A stretch of DNA of 40,982 nucleotides. Source: [Eubacterium] cellulosolvens LD2006. Lineage in GTDB: Bacteria; Bacillota; Clostridia; Lachnospirales; Lachnospiraceae. This document shows positions 1 to 7,338 of the stretch, in pieces. How positions within the stretch are numbered: position 1 is the stretch's first letter; every line of letters starts with the position of its first letter. Under the pieces are notes generated by a model. That model was not told the DNA's origin. It worked only from the letters and a program-made list of their open reading frames with translations, and ran no database searches. The stretch is from NCBI RefSeq assembly GCF_000621585.1, contig NZ_JHXY01000022.1, forward strand, positions 21,559 to 62,540. Reading direction: 5' to 3'. The translations under genes were made by a program, and so were the position numbers.

Positions 1-331
1 GCTGCGCTCCCCTCAGGAGTGAGGGGATGGGGGAGTCGAAGTCCGCTTGCGGACTTTGTTCTGGTATAGGAAATTAACGCTCCGCGGGATGCGCAGCTCG
101 CAGATAAGAAGATCGCTTACGCGATTCTGCTCGCGCGCCAAAGTCCTGCTGCGCTCCCCTCAGGAGTGAGGGGATGGGGGAGTCGAAGTCCGCTTGCGGA
201 CTTTGTTCTGGTATAGGAAATTGCTCCGCAATCCCTATACCATAACGCTCCGCAGGATGCGCACTCGCGCGATATGTAGATGCGTTGCATCCGCGCTCGG
301 CGCGAGAATGTCGCTAGCGACATTCTTTTTT
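1..331 (+). repeat. Modular hairpin-rich intergenic repeat, tandem copies
   Basis: This stretch has no gene and is built from modules that recur at 1501, 7010, 8883 and 28341. A partial long (L) body at 1-61 is cut by the window edge. A full L body follows at 76-208, containing the stem CCCCTCA/TGAGGGG and the terminal stem AGTCCGC-TT-GCGGACT. A head hairpin lies at 209-242 (TGGTATAGG...CCTATACCA). A short (S) body at 244-331 ends in the perfect 20-nt palindrome GAATGTCGCTAGCGACATTC (306-325) and a T run (326-331). L and S bodies share the opening ACGCTCCGC(G/A)GGATGCGCA and then diverge. The final hairpin plus T run looks like a plus-strand terminator facing the 3' end of the lacI-type gene. 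Confidence 0.85.
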
Positions 332-344
332 ATGGATAACGTCA

Positions 345-1427
345 TCAGCCGGAATTTTCTCCGCTGGACTCCCGCAGGATCAGGTCGCTTTCGACATAAA
401 AGGTTTTGCAGGAATAGTCTCTTCTTTCCATGAGGTGCGTGATGAGATCGACGAGCGTTCTGCCCATAGCAGCGCCGTTGATCCGTATGGTTGTGAGCCG
501 CGGCGTGAAGTAACGGGAACGCTGGGTGTCATCAAAGCCGCAGATCCATACGTCATCCGGGACCTTGTAACCGAGACTGTGCAGGGCGTTAATGACGTCA
601 AAGGCCGCAAAGTCGTTGGCACAGACGAGAACCTCGGGGATCTCTTTCATCGCCCGGAAGGAATCCGTCAGATAATCCTTGTAGGTGTGGATGGTGTCGG
701 AGGCGGGAAGGTTGTCTGTTACATTGTGGATGCAGGAATGGCTGACACCGTAGTAATTGCAGGCTCCGTTCAGTGCACAGTAACGTTCGTAGAAAGACTG
801 GCAGTGCATGACATCTCCGATGTAGCCGAAGGATTTTTTGCCGTGGGAGACTGCATGGCCGACAAAACGGTAGATGCCGGAGCGGTTATCCATTTCCAGG
901 AGAGCGGCGTTCAGCGGCTGCATGACATTGTTTACGGGTGCGTCGGCAAAAACAACCGGTAGGTCGAGGTCACAGAGCATTTTTGCGTAATCATAGTTGA
1001 AGATCTCGACACATACGAGTGCAGCTGTGGTATCCAGGCTGAAGGACGGCGGAAGTCGTCTGGCAGCGATGTCAGCGGCGGAAAGGTTGTAAATGACGAG
1101 ATGAAAGCCCATCTGCTCGAAAATTTCATTCGCAGTGCGGACCATCGAAGAAGCGAAGTGCGCATTGTCGAGGAGCATCGCCGTGAACAGGGCGATATTG
1201 GCCTTTACCGGATGGACTGCAGGAGCAGCGGCGGCGGACTCTTCTTTGGCGAGAACAGCAGGATCGAAATAGGAGAACTGTTTGTAGCCCATCTCTTTTG
1301 CTTTGTTCAGCACCATTCGTCTGGTGGATTCGGCAAGAATGCCGGAATTGTTGATTGCTTTTGAAACGGTATTTCTGGATAAGCCGAGGGCATCGGCAAT
1401 ATCCTGAATGGTCACTTTTTTGGCCAT
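345..1427 (-). CDS. LacI-family transcriptional repressor
   Basis: Probable sugar-responsive repressor of the neighbouring carbohydrate locus. It has 360 residues, the usual LacI/GalR length. The N-terminal helix-turn-helix (about residues 5-27) reads TIQDIADALGLSRNTVSKAI, the typical LacI DNA-binding core. A periplasmic-binding-protein-like effector domain follows from about residue 75, with the late motif VWICGFDD typical of the family. The ATG at 1427 has GGAGG about 8 nt upstream on the minus strand. It lies downstream of yesL and the 211-residue gene on the same strand but is separated from them by a repeat element, so it may be transcribed on its own. The likely target is the divergent transporter promoter near 3.2-3.3 kb, by position only. 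The effector is unknown; fructose, sucrose or an oligofructoside is inferred from the GH32 gene. Confidence 0.9.
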   Translation of the reverse strand: MAKKVTIQDIADALGLSRNTVSKAINNSGILAESTRRMVLNKAKEMGYKQFSYFDPAVLAKEESAAAAPAVHPVKANIALFTAMLLDNAHFASSMVRTANEIFEQMGFHLVIYNLSAADIAARRLPPSFSLDTTAALVCVEIFNYDYAKMLCDLDLPVVFADAPVNNVMQPLNAALLEMDNRSGIYRFVGHAVSHGKKSFGYIGDVMHCQSFYERYCALNGACNYYGVSHSCIHNVTDNLPASDTIHTYKDYLTDSFRAMKEIPEVLVCANDFAAFDVINALHSLGYKVPDDVWICGFDDTQRSRYFTPRLTTIRINGAAMGRTLVDLITHLMERRDYSCKTFYVESDLILRESSGENSG

Positions 1428-1500
1428 GATGTGTAACCTCCGCGGTTTTTATTTCTATTCATTAATATCCCTGTCAGGCAGAGCTCTTGGTGATTCTTCA

Positions 1501-1624
1501 TCTCATAGGAAATTCCTCCGAATTTCCCATGAGACAATACGCTCCGCGGGATGCGCACTCGCGCGATATGTAGATGCGTTGCATCCGCGCTCGGCGCGAG
1601 AATGTCGCTAGCGACATTCTTTTT
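1501..1624 (+). repeat. Modular intergenic repeat: head hairpin plus short body
   Basis: The head hairpin at 1501-1534 pairs TCTCATAGGAAATT with AATTTCCCATGAGA, with one mismatch. The short body from 1539 matches the copy at 244-331 almost base for base. It includes the stem CTCGCGC/GCGCGAG, the inner stem GATGC-GTT-GCATC, the terminal 20-nt palindrome (1600-1619) and a T run (1620-1625). The T run overlaps the TAA stop of the minus-strand 211-residue gene, so the element abuts that gene's 3' end exactly as the first copy abuts lacI. Confidence 0.85.
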
Positions 1625-2259
1625 TACAGATGCCCGTGCAGCAGATAGTGCAGGTAGGATGCAGCGGTATCCGGATGTCTGGTATTGGCGATGATTCCGA
1701 TGTATAAATCACCGGAAATCCCGGAATCCTGAAAGATTCCGGAGCCGTTGCGGCAGATGACCGCTTTTCCCTCTTCCGAGAGAACTGCATTATCCTTTGG
1801 AAGAGAAGCTGTGATCCCCCGGTCGAGTTTTTGCAGATAGTTACCGGCAAGAAAAATCCGGTAGGCTTTCTCGTTCATAATCGCAACGTCCATCTGCTCT
1901 GCTTCGATCATTGCGATGATTTTCAGACTGGAGGCGTAGGCATAACCGCTTACGTCTTCGTCTTTTCCGGTGAGAACAAGTTTGCCGGCAAAATTGATTT
2001 TGCTGCGCCCGGGGTCGATGCCGGCTTCTGTCAGGAAGTCAGTGGAAAGCTTTCGGGTGAGCGCCGGCCCTGCCTCAAAATTGACAGCGGCAACTCCGAG
2101 AACCGCATCCTTGCGGGTCATTTTTGCGTGGACGGCGCCGGCGCAAATCAGGAGTACAAGAACTGCCAGAAAAAGAGGGAGCTTATAATAATCCAGGATG
2201 TACCGGACTTTTTTTCCTGGAGACAACGAGCGAAATGTACTTTTTTCTTCAGTCTTCAT
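1624..2259 (-). CDS. Membrane-anchored protein of unknown function, co-transcribed with yesL
   Basis: I do not recognise a named family. The 211-residue protein has a basic, short cytoplasmic N-terminus. One strong membrane segment follows at about residues 32-45 (LPLFLAVLVLLICAGAV), and then an extracytoplasmic domain of about 165 residues rich in Asp, Gly and Ala. That tail resembles the size and make-up of a small solute-binding-like fold, but this is only an impression. The ATG at 2259 is preceded by an AAGAAG-type site and lies inside the 3' end of yesL (11-nt overlap), so the two are translationally coupled. Proteins of this layout next to YesL are common in Clostridia sugar loci. Its stop codon sits in the T run of a repeat element. 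Confidence 0.6.
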   Translation of the reverse strand: MKTEEKSTFRSLSPGKKVRYILDYYKLPLFLAVLVLLICAGAVHAKMTRKDAVLGVAAVNFEAGPALTRKLSTDFLTEAGIDPGRSKINFAGKLVLTGKDEDVSGYAYASSLKIIAMIEAEQMDVAIMNEKAYRIFLAGNYLQKLDRGITASLPKDNAVLSEEGKAVICRNGSGIFQDSGISGDLYIGIIANTRHPDTAASYLHYLLHGHL

Positions 2260-2935
2260 GTGCTTTCTTCTTTTTCTTATGATCAGCTTCTTTTTTGAGA
2301 TCTTTCAGGTTCCTGAAATCCTCCGGTTTCTCGCAGAAATGTATGATGTTTTTCAGGAGATACGAACTGAGCAGAGCACAGAGCCCTTCTCCAAAGAGGA
2401 GGATCGGGGTAAAAATGCTCACTGCGATCCAGATCATTGCCGCGTGGATGGCGGCGACGAGAATCGTGCAGATCAGAAAACGCACCGCAAGCACAAGCGA
2501 ATTTTTGATCATCATGGGAATGGTGTTCTCGAAGCGAGCCATGAGCGGAAAGATATAAATGACAATCATGCAGAATACAATCATCATCAGAATCCATACC
2601 GCATAGAGCAGCACCCAGACGGCCGCCTGGTTCTTCAAATGGTAGAGAACGTAGCCGTCGACGGCGAGAACAGAACCGGCAAGAAGAAGGATGATGCCGG
2701 TGATGGTTCCCTGCTTCAGGTTGGATCGGAACTGCCGGAAATATGTCTCGATCAGTCTCGGCGAGCGGTCCTCCGCAAATGCCAGCGTACAATAGTAAAG
2801 AGCCGTGGTAGAAGCGCCGATAGTTACTATAGGAAGTGATGTGAGCAGCCACAGGATATTCAGCAGCATGACATCGGCCAGATGGCCGAGAAAGCTCATG
2901 ATCGGGCTGTCAGGGTTTACCAGATTTTTGAACAT
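2249..2935 (-). CDS. yesL: YesL family membrane protein (DUF624)
   Basis: Small integral membrane protein of 228 residues, matching the YesL/DUF624 family. The start has the family look (NPDSPIMSFLGHLADVMLLN), followed by WLLTSLPIVTIGASTTALYY, and there are about five hydrophobic segments. The C-terminus is strongly basic (Lys-rich) and probably cytoplasmic. The ATG at 2935 follows AGGAGG at ideal spacing. YesL genes typically sit beside LplABC-type sugar transporters and glycoside hydrolases, as here; the biochemical role is not established. It is the first gene of a minus-strand unit with the downstream 211-residue protein, and its promoter can be read at 2969-2998. Confidence 0.85.
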   Translation of the reverse strand: MFKNLVNPDSPIMSFLGHLADVMLLNILWLLTSLPIVTIGASTTALYYCTLAFAEDRSPRLIETYFRQFRSNLKQGTITGIILLLAGSVLAVDGYVLYHLKNQAAVWVLLYAVWILMMIVFCMIVIYIFPLMARFENTIPMMIKNSLVLAVRFLICTILVAAIHAAMIWIAVSIFTPILLFGEGLCALLSSYLLKNIIHFCEKPEDFRNLKDLKKEADHKKKKKAHED

Positions 2936-2968
2936 GAAAACCTCCTGTCAGTTTTCTTCTATTATTAT

Positions 2969-2998
2969 TTTATAACAAAACGTAACATAATGTAACAA
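2969..2998 (-). promoter_or_regulatory. Probable promoter of yesL
   Basis: On the minus strand a TTGTTA -35 (2993-2998) and a TATAAA -10 (2969-2974) are separated by 18 nt. This places the start of transcription about 25-30 nt before the yesL ATG. Confidence 0.5.
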
Positions 2999-3000
2999 TG

Positions 3001-3330
3001 TAGCCGCAGGAAATTGCAGGCCGGTATGCCGGCGGAAGCACAGACCGGAAATGAATGCTCCGGAGCTGTGTTTTGTGCGCGGCACAAGGCTGGAACGCCC
3101 GTGGCGCCTGTCACATCGGTAATGCACGCGATCGTCCCGATAGGGGCTTCGTGTTGCTTGCAATTCTATTTTATTGTGCATATGTAAAAATGTCAAATGT
3201 AAATACGTGAGAGGTGAATTCACAAATACACAAATTCGTCACATGTTTTTACACTATATTTCACAAATGCACAAAAGAGGAGGCGATCAGCATTGACATA
3301 TGCAACAATATGACGTAAATTATGTTATAT
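3001..3330 (+). promoter_or_regulatory. Divergent control region with promoter of the sugar transporter operon
   Basis: About 330 nt of non-coding DNA lie between yesL and the permease genes. A perfect TTGACA (3293-3298) is followed after 17 nt by TAAATT (3316-3321); an alternative -10 TATGTT/TTATAT lies just downstream. About 75 nt upstream is the 10-nt palindrome GTGAATTCAC (3214-3223), with near-repeats of CACAAATxCACAAA at 3221 and 3261. These are plausible operator sites for the nearby LacI-type repressor, but position is the only support. The part at 3001-3170 is GC-rich with the local hairpin GCCGG-TAT-GCCGGC and no coding signal that I can defend. Confidence 0.5.
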
Positions 3331-3375
3331 AAAAACAACGCACGCATGTGCAAATGTAAAAACGGAGGATCGGAA

Positions 3376-4314
3376 ATGAAAAAACCATCGGCCGCAGCGG
3401 CCAAAACTGGTGTCAAATCCGGTGAGAGTTTTCTCTCATATGTAATGAAGCATTGGCAGTTATATGTGATCTTTATGCTGCCGGCATTCCTGTTGACAAT
3501 CATATTCAAGTATATTCCCATGGGCGGTGTCCTTATTGCGTTTGAGAGATACAACCCGATTCGCGGAATTTTCGGAAGTCCCTGGGTTGGTTTCCGGCAT
3601 TTCAGCCGATTCATCACATCTCCGGATTTCCTGCAGTATCTCGGGAATACATTGAAACTGAGTGTGTACGGATTGCTTTGGGGATTCCCGATGCCGATTA
3701 TTCTGGCGTTCCTTCTGAATAGGATTCAGAGGAAAAAAATTCAGAAAAATCTTCAGCTGATCCTTTACCTTCCGAACTTCGTTTCTGTCATTGTTCTCTG
3801 TGGTATCGTGAGAATCCTTCTCTCGGTCACAGGTCCTGTGAATCTGCTGTTGGGAACACAGATCAATTTTATGACAATGCCGGAAGCGTGGAGAACGATC
3901 TACATTGTGTCCGGTATCTGGCAGGGAGCCGGCTGGGCTTCGATCATGTACACCGCGTCTCTTTCCAATGCGAGTCAGGAGCTTCGCGAAGCTGCGATCA
4001 TGGACGGCGCAAATATCTGGCAGCAGATCAAAGTGGTTGAGTGGCCGGCAATCAAGAACATGGTTATTATTCAGTTCATTCTTCAGGCCGGAAACATTAT
4101 GAGTATCGGTTTTGAAAAAGCATTCGCGCTTCAGACAGATATGAACCTGAGTGCTTCGGAAATCATCGCTACTTATGTGTATAAGAAAGGTCTTCTCGAC
4201 GGAGACTACAGTTTCTCGACAGCAGTGGGTCTGTTCAATGCGGTCATCAACGTAGTGCTGCTGATTGCGGTGAACTTCACTGTCAAGAAGATGAACGAAG
4301 GCAAGGGCCTTTAA
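3376..4314 (+). CDS. LplB-type carbohydrate ABC transporter permease
   Basis: Inner-membrane permease subunit of a sugar importer, 312 residues. Six predicted membrane segments start with LYVIFMLPAFLLTIIFKYIP. The EAA loop that contacts the ATPase reads ELREAAIMDGANIWQQIKVV near residues 205-225. The sequence follows the LplB/YteP branch (COG4209-like) used for oligosaccharides in Firmicutes. The ATG at 3376 is preferred because GGAGG (3364-3368) lies 7 nt upstream; the frame is open further back but has no ribosome site. A partner permease follows 21 nt later. No ATPase gene is present in the locus, as is usual for this family, which shares an MsmK-type ATPase encoded elsewhere. Confidence 0.9.
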   Translation: MKKPSAAAAKTGVKSGESFLSYVMKHWQLYVIFMLPAFLLTIIFKYIPMGGVLIAFERYNPIRGIFGSPWVGFRHFSRFITSPDFLQYLGNTLKLSVYGLLWGFPMPIILAFLLNRIQRKKIQKNLQLILYLPNFVSVIVLCGIVRILLSVTGPVNLLLGTQINFMTMPEAWRTIYIVSGIWQGAGWASIMYTASLSNASQELREAAIMDGANIWQQIKVVEWPAIKNMVIIQFILQAGNIMSIGFEKAFALQTDMNLSASEIIATYVYKKGLLDGDYSFSTAVGLFNAVINVVLLIAVNFTVKKMNEGKGL

Positions 4315-4335
4315 TTAGAAGGAAGGAGAAAATCA

Positions 4336-5232
4336 ATGAAAAAGCAAAAATTCAGCAGTTATTCATTGTCAGATAAGCTCTTTCTGATTATTGGATTTAC
4401 ATTCCTTGGCTTGTTCGCTCTGGCAATTGTTGTTCCGATGATTTATATCGTCATTGCATCCTTTATGGATCCGGTTACTCTTCAGAACAGCGGAGTTACC
4501 TTTGATTTTTCCAAGTGGACAACGACGGCCTATCAGAGAGTTGTTGAGAATAAGCAGATCTGGGTCGGCTTCGGAAATGCAGTGTACTATTCCATCCTGT
4601 TCACCTTTATTTCGGTGGCAGTGACAATGCTGGCAGCCTATCCGATGTCCAGACCGGATTTCCGTGGAAAGGGTTTCTTCAAAACACTTTTTATGATCAC
4701 AATGTTCTTCGGCGGCGGACTGATCCCGACCTACCTTCTGATCAGTAAACTCGGTCTGATGGATTCCGTATGGGCAATTGTTCTTCCGGGTGCGTTCAGC
4801 GTCTGGAACATGATTATTGCGAGAACCTATTTCGAAGGTGTGCCGAGCGAGCTTCGCGAGGCGGCGGAAGTAGACGGCGCTAATGAGATCGTATATTTCT
4901 TCCGGATTCTTCTTCCGGTATGTAAGCCGGTCATCATGGTTCTGGTGCTCTGGCAGTTCGTCGGTATGTGGAACAGCTACTTCGATGCGATGATCTATCT
5001 GAGCTCCGAGTCCAAGCAGCCTCTGCAGCTGGTACTTCGTTCGATCCTGATTCAGAACCAGCCGCAGCAGGGCATGATCGCAGATATGCAGAGTACAGCC
5101 GCAAGAGCACAGCTCGGCGAGCTTCTCAAATATGCAACAATTATTATTTCCAGTATCCCGCTTCTGGTAATGTATCCGTTCTTCCAGAAGTACTTCGACG
5201 CAGGTATTATGGCCGGTGCAGTTAAGGGATAA
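4336..5232 (+). CDS. YtcP/LplC-type carbohydrate ABC transporter permease
   Basis: Second permease subunit, 298 residues, with about six membrane helices. The EAA loop reads ELREAAEVDGANEIVYFF near residues 175-192, and the C-terminal end MYPFFQKYFDAGIMAGAVKG is characteristic of the family. Strong ribosome site AAGGAGA upstream of ATG 4336. It forms the membrane channel with the preceding permease and receives substrate from the lipoprotein encoded next. The spacing of only 21 nt to the upstream gene indicates one transcript. Confidence 0.92.
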   Translation: MKKQKFSSYSLSDKLFLIIGFTFLGLFALAIVVPMIYIVIASFMDPVTLQNSGVTFDFSKWTTTAYQRVVENKQIWVGFGNAVYYSILFTFISVAVTMLAAYPMSRPDFRGKGFFKTLFMITMFFGGGLIPTYLLISKLGLMDSVWAIVLPGAFSVWNMIIARTYFEGVPSELREAAEVDGANEIVYFFRILLPVCKPVIMVLVLWQFVGMWNSYFDAMIYLSSESKQPLQLVLRSILIQNQPQQGMIADMQSTAARAQLGELLKYATIIISSIPLLVMYPFFQKYFDAGIMAGAVKG

Positions 5233-5329
5233 GCAAAAATATGCGATGCAGCACGTTTTTGCGCGAACTATATAAGGTGGAAAAACACGAAATACATCGT
5301 GTAGAAAATACAAAAAGGAGAGGTATCAT

Positions 5330-6997
5330 ATGAAAAGAAACATCTTAAAGAAAGCAACAGCACTTGTTCTTGCTTCCGGTATGGCACTGTCAATGACAGC
5401 CTGCGGCAGCGGAAGCAGCACAGCAGCAACATCCGTGAAGGAATCCAGCGTGGGAGATCTCAAATTCCCGCTCAAGGAGAAAGCAACTCTTACAGGTCTT
5501 ACCAGTTACCCGAGCGGTTCCGAGTCTGAACCGAACAACAGAACCATCTTCAAAAGACTGGAGAAAGACACCAATGTACATGTAGACTGGACGGCAATCC
5601 CTTCCGATCAGTGGGGAGATAAGATCACACTTCAGATGTCCAACATGGACCAGCTGCAGGACTTCGTTTTTTCCGCAAGCTTCGGTGACACAGATCTGCT
5701 CAGATATGCAGAGCAGGGTGTGATCATCAACCTGGAGGATTATATCGACAAATACATGCCGAACCTGAGCAAAGTATTCAAGGATCATCCGGAGTACCGC
5801 ACAATGTCCACAGATAAGGATGGACACATCTGGGCACTTCCGTGGATCGAGCAGCTCGGTGAAGGCAAGACCGCAATTCAGGCAGTCGGCAATATGGCCT
5901 TCATCAACAAGAAGTGGCTGGATTTCCTCGGACTTGAGATTCCGAAGACAACAGATGAATTCGAGAATGTGCTCAAACAGTTCAAAGAGCATTCTTCTGA
6001 AATTCAGAAGGAATTTGGCATTGACGGTTCGGTAATCCCGATGTCCTGTATCGTGGGCGGCGGCAATGAGGACTGCATGCTGCTGATCAACGGTTTCGGC
6101 GAGGGTTACGGTGACAATGACAACGGCAAACACATTGCAGTTACAGATGACAACAAGGTTGTATGTACAGCAACAACAGAAGGATACAAGAAAGGTGTGA
6201 AATGGCTGCACCAGCTGAACGAGGAAGGACTGATCGATCCGGAGGCCTTCACACAGGACTGGTCCACATATGTAGCAAAGGGTAAATCCGGCCGTTACGG
6301 TGTATGCTTCACATGGGATGTTGCTAACATTGACAACCTCAAAGACTGGGTTCCGCTTCCGGCACTGACAGCAGATGTCCGCAATATCACTCCGATGAAC
6401 GGATCCTACACATCCGGTTTCGACAGAGGACGCTGCGTCGTTACTTCCAAGGCAAAAGATCCGGCACTTGTATGTGCCTGGCTGGATCAGATGTATGCAC
6501 CGATTCAGTCCCCGCAGAACAACTGGGGAACATATGGAGAAGAGGATGATTTCGACATTTTCGAGATGTCCAAGAATGACAAGGGTGAGCCGATGCTCAA
6601 ACATGCACCGCTCGGAGATGCTTCTCCTGTAGAGGTTCGTGAGGCAGAGTGTGTCGGAGGACCGCTTGCAGTTCTCAATGATTACTACAATGTATATGTG
6701 ACATGTCCGGATGATGCACAGTATCGTCTCGACTGGATCAAGGACATTTACACACCGGATATGAAGATGAAGAATGTATATCCGAACGTATTCATGGATA
6801 CAGAGGATATTGCGGAGCTCTCCGATCTTCAGGCTGATCTGGTTACAGAGATCAACACAACCAAGGCAGACTGGATAATGAACGGTTTCACAGATGCGGA
6901 CTGGGATAAATACCTCAAAGATCTCGAGGGTTACAAGCTTTCCGAGTATCTTGATATTTACCAGAGAAACCTGGATGCATTCAACAAAAATTCATAA
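5330..6997 (+). CDS. Extracellular sugar-binding lipoprotein of the ABC importer
   Basis: Solute-binding protein of 555 residues, in the large LplA-like class rather than the 400-residue MalE class. A lipoprotein signal peptide runs to about residue 24 with lipobox SMTAC, making Cys25 the lipidated residue. A Ser/Thr/Ala-rich linker and the two-lobed binding domain follow. Start ATG 5330 with AAGGAGAGG upstream. The 97-nt gap after the permease holds two small hairpins (GCAAAAA/TTTTTGC at 5233-5262 and ACACGA/TCGTGT at 5285-5302) that could stabilise or process the transcript so the binding protein is made in excess. A repeat element is inserted between its stop codon and its terminator. The substrate is inferred, not shown, to be sucrose or a fructo-oligosaccharide from the downstream GH32 enzyme. 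Confidence 0.9.
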   Translation: MKRNILKKATALVLASGMALSMTACGSGSSTAATSVKESSVGDLKFPLKEKATLTGLTSYPSGSESEPNNRTIFKRLEKDTNVHVDWTAIPSDQWGDKITLQMSNMDQLQDFVFSASFGDTDLLRYAEQGVIINLEDYIDKYMPNLSKVFKDHPEYRTMSTDKDGHIWALPWIEQLGEGKTAIQAVGNMAFINKKWLDFLGLEIPKTTDEFENVLKQFKEHSSEIQKEFGIDGSVIPMSCIVGGGNEDCMLLINGFGEGYGDNDNGKHIAVTDDNKVVCTATTEGYKKGVKWLHQLNEEGLIDPEAFTQDWSTYVAKGKSGRYGVCFTWDVANIDNLKDWVPLPALTADVRNITPMNGSYTSGFDRGRCVVTSKAKDPALVCAWLDQMYAPIQSPQNNWGTYGEEDDFDIFEMSKNDKGEPMLKHAPLGDASPVEVREAECVGGPLAVLNDYYNVYVTCPDDAQYRLDWIKDIYTPDMKMKNVYPNVFMDTEDIAELSDLQADLVTEINTTKADWIMNGFTDADWDKYLKDLEGYKLSEYLDIYQRNLDAFNKNS

Positions 6998-7009
6998 ATA
7001 AACAGACAA

Positions 7010-7178
7010 GAACAAAGTCCGCAAGCGGACTTCGACTCCCTCATCCCCTCAATCCTGAGGGGAGCGCAGCAGGACTTTTGCGCGCGAGCAGAATCGCGAA
7101 GCGATCTTCCCATCTGCGAGCTGCGCATCCCGCGGAGCGTTTTGTCTCATGGGAAATTCGGAGGAATTTCCTATGAGA
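7010..7178 (-). repeat. Modular intergenic repeat, long body, inverted orientation
   Basis: This is the reverse complement of the long form seen at 76-208 and 8917-9051. It includes the AGTCCGC/GCGGACT stem (about 7016-7033), the CCCCTCA/TGAGGGG stem, an ATCGC/GCGAT stem, the shared CTCCGCGGGATGCGCA block, and the head hairpin at 7145-7178. That head is the exact reverse complement of the head at 1501-1534. It lies between the binding-protein stop codon (6997) and that gene's terminator (7185), so it interrupts an original 3' untranslated region. Confidence 0.85.
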
Positions 7179-7184
7179 AAAAAT

Positions 7185-7226
7185 GCAGGGCTGGCCGGTA
7201 ACTTCGACCGGCCCTGTATTTTTTCT
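7185..7226 (+). terminator. Intrinsic terminator after the binding-protein gene
   Basis: A GC-rich hairpin with stem GGCCGGT/ACCGGCC and outer pairs CAG/CTG is followed by ATTTTTT. It ends the transporter transcript, possibly with partial readthrough into the GH32 gene. Confidence 0.7.
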
Positions 7227-7338
7227 GATCAGAGAGGAACAGATCAGAACTGACCGGAACCCGCAGAACAATCAGGCTTCGACGGAGCGAAAAGCATCGG
7301 GAAAGCGAGTTTTGACAGACAGGAAGAGGTATAGAATA

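Noticed and set aside
1-331. CRISPR array
   Set aside because: The repeated units are long, modular and internally palindromic, without regular 28-36 nt repeats and unique spacers.
3322-3375. Upstream start of the first permease
   Set aside because: The extra residues are Lys/Cys/Asn-rich and overlap the promoter; GGAGG precedes ATG 3376.
5390-6604. 404-codon minus-strand frame under the binding-protein gene
   Set aside because: Antisense shadow; the plus strand encodes a lipoprotein with signal peptide and family features.
7183-7338. N-terminal extension of the GH32 enzyme from 7183
   Set aside because: The extension translates a repeat edge and a terminator hairpin; ATG 7339 has the better ribosome site and fits family length.
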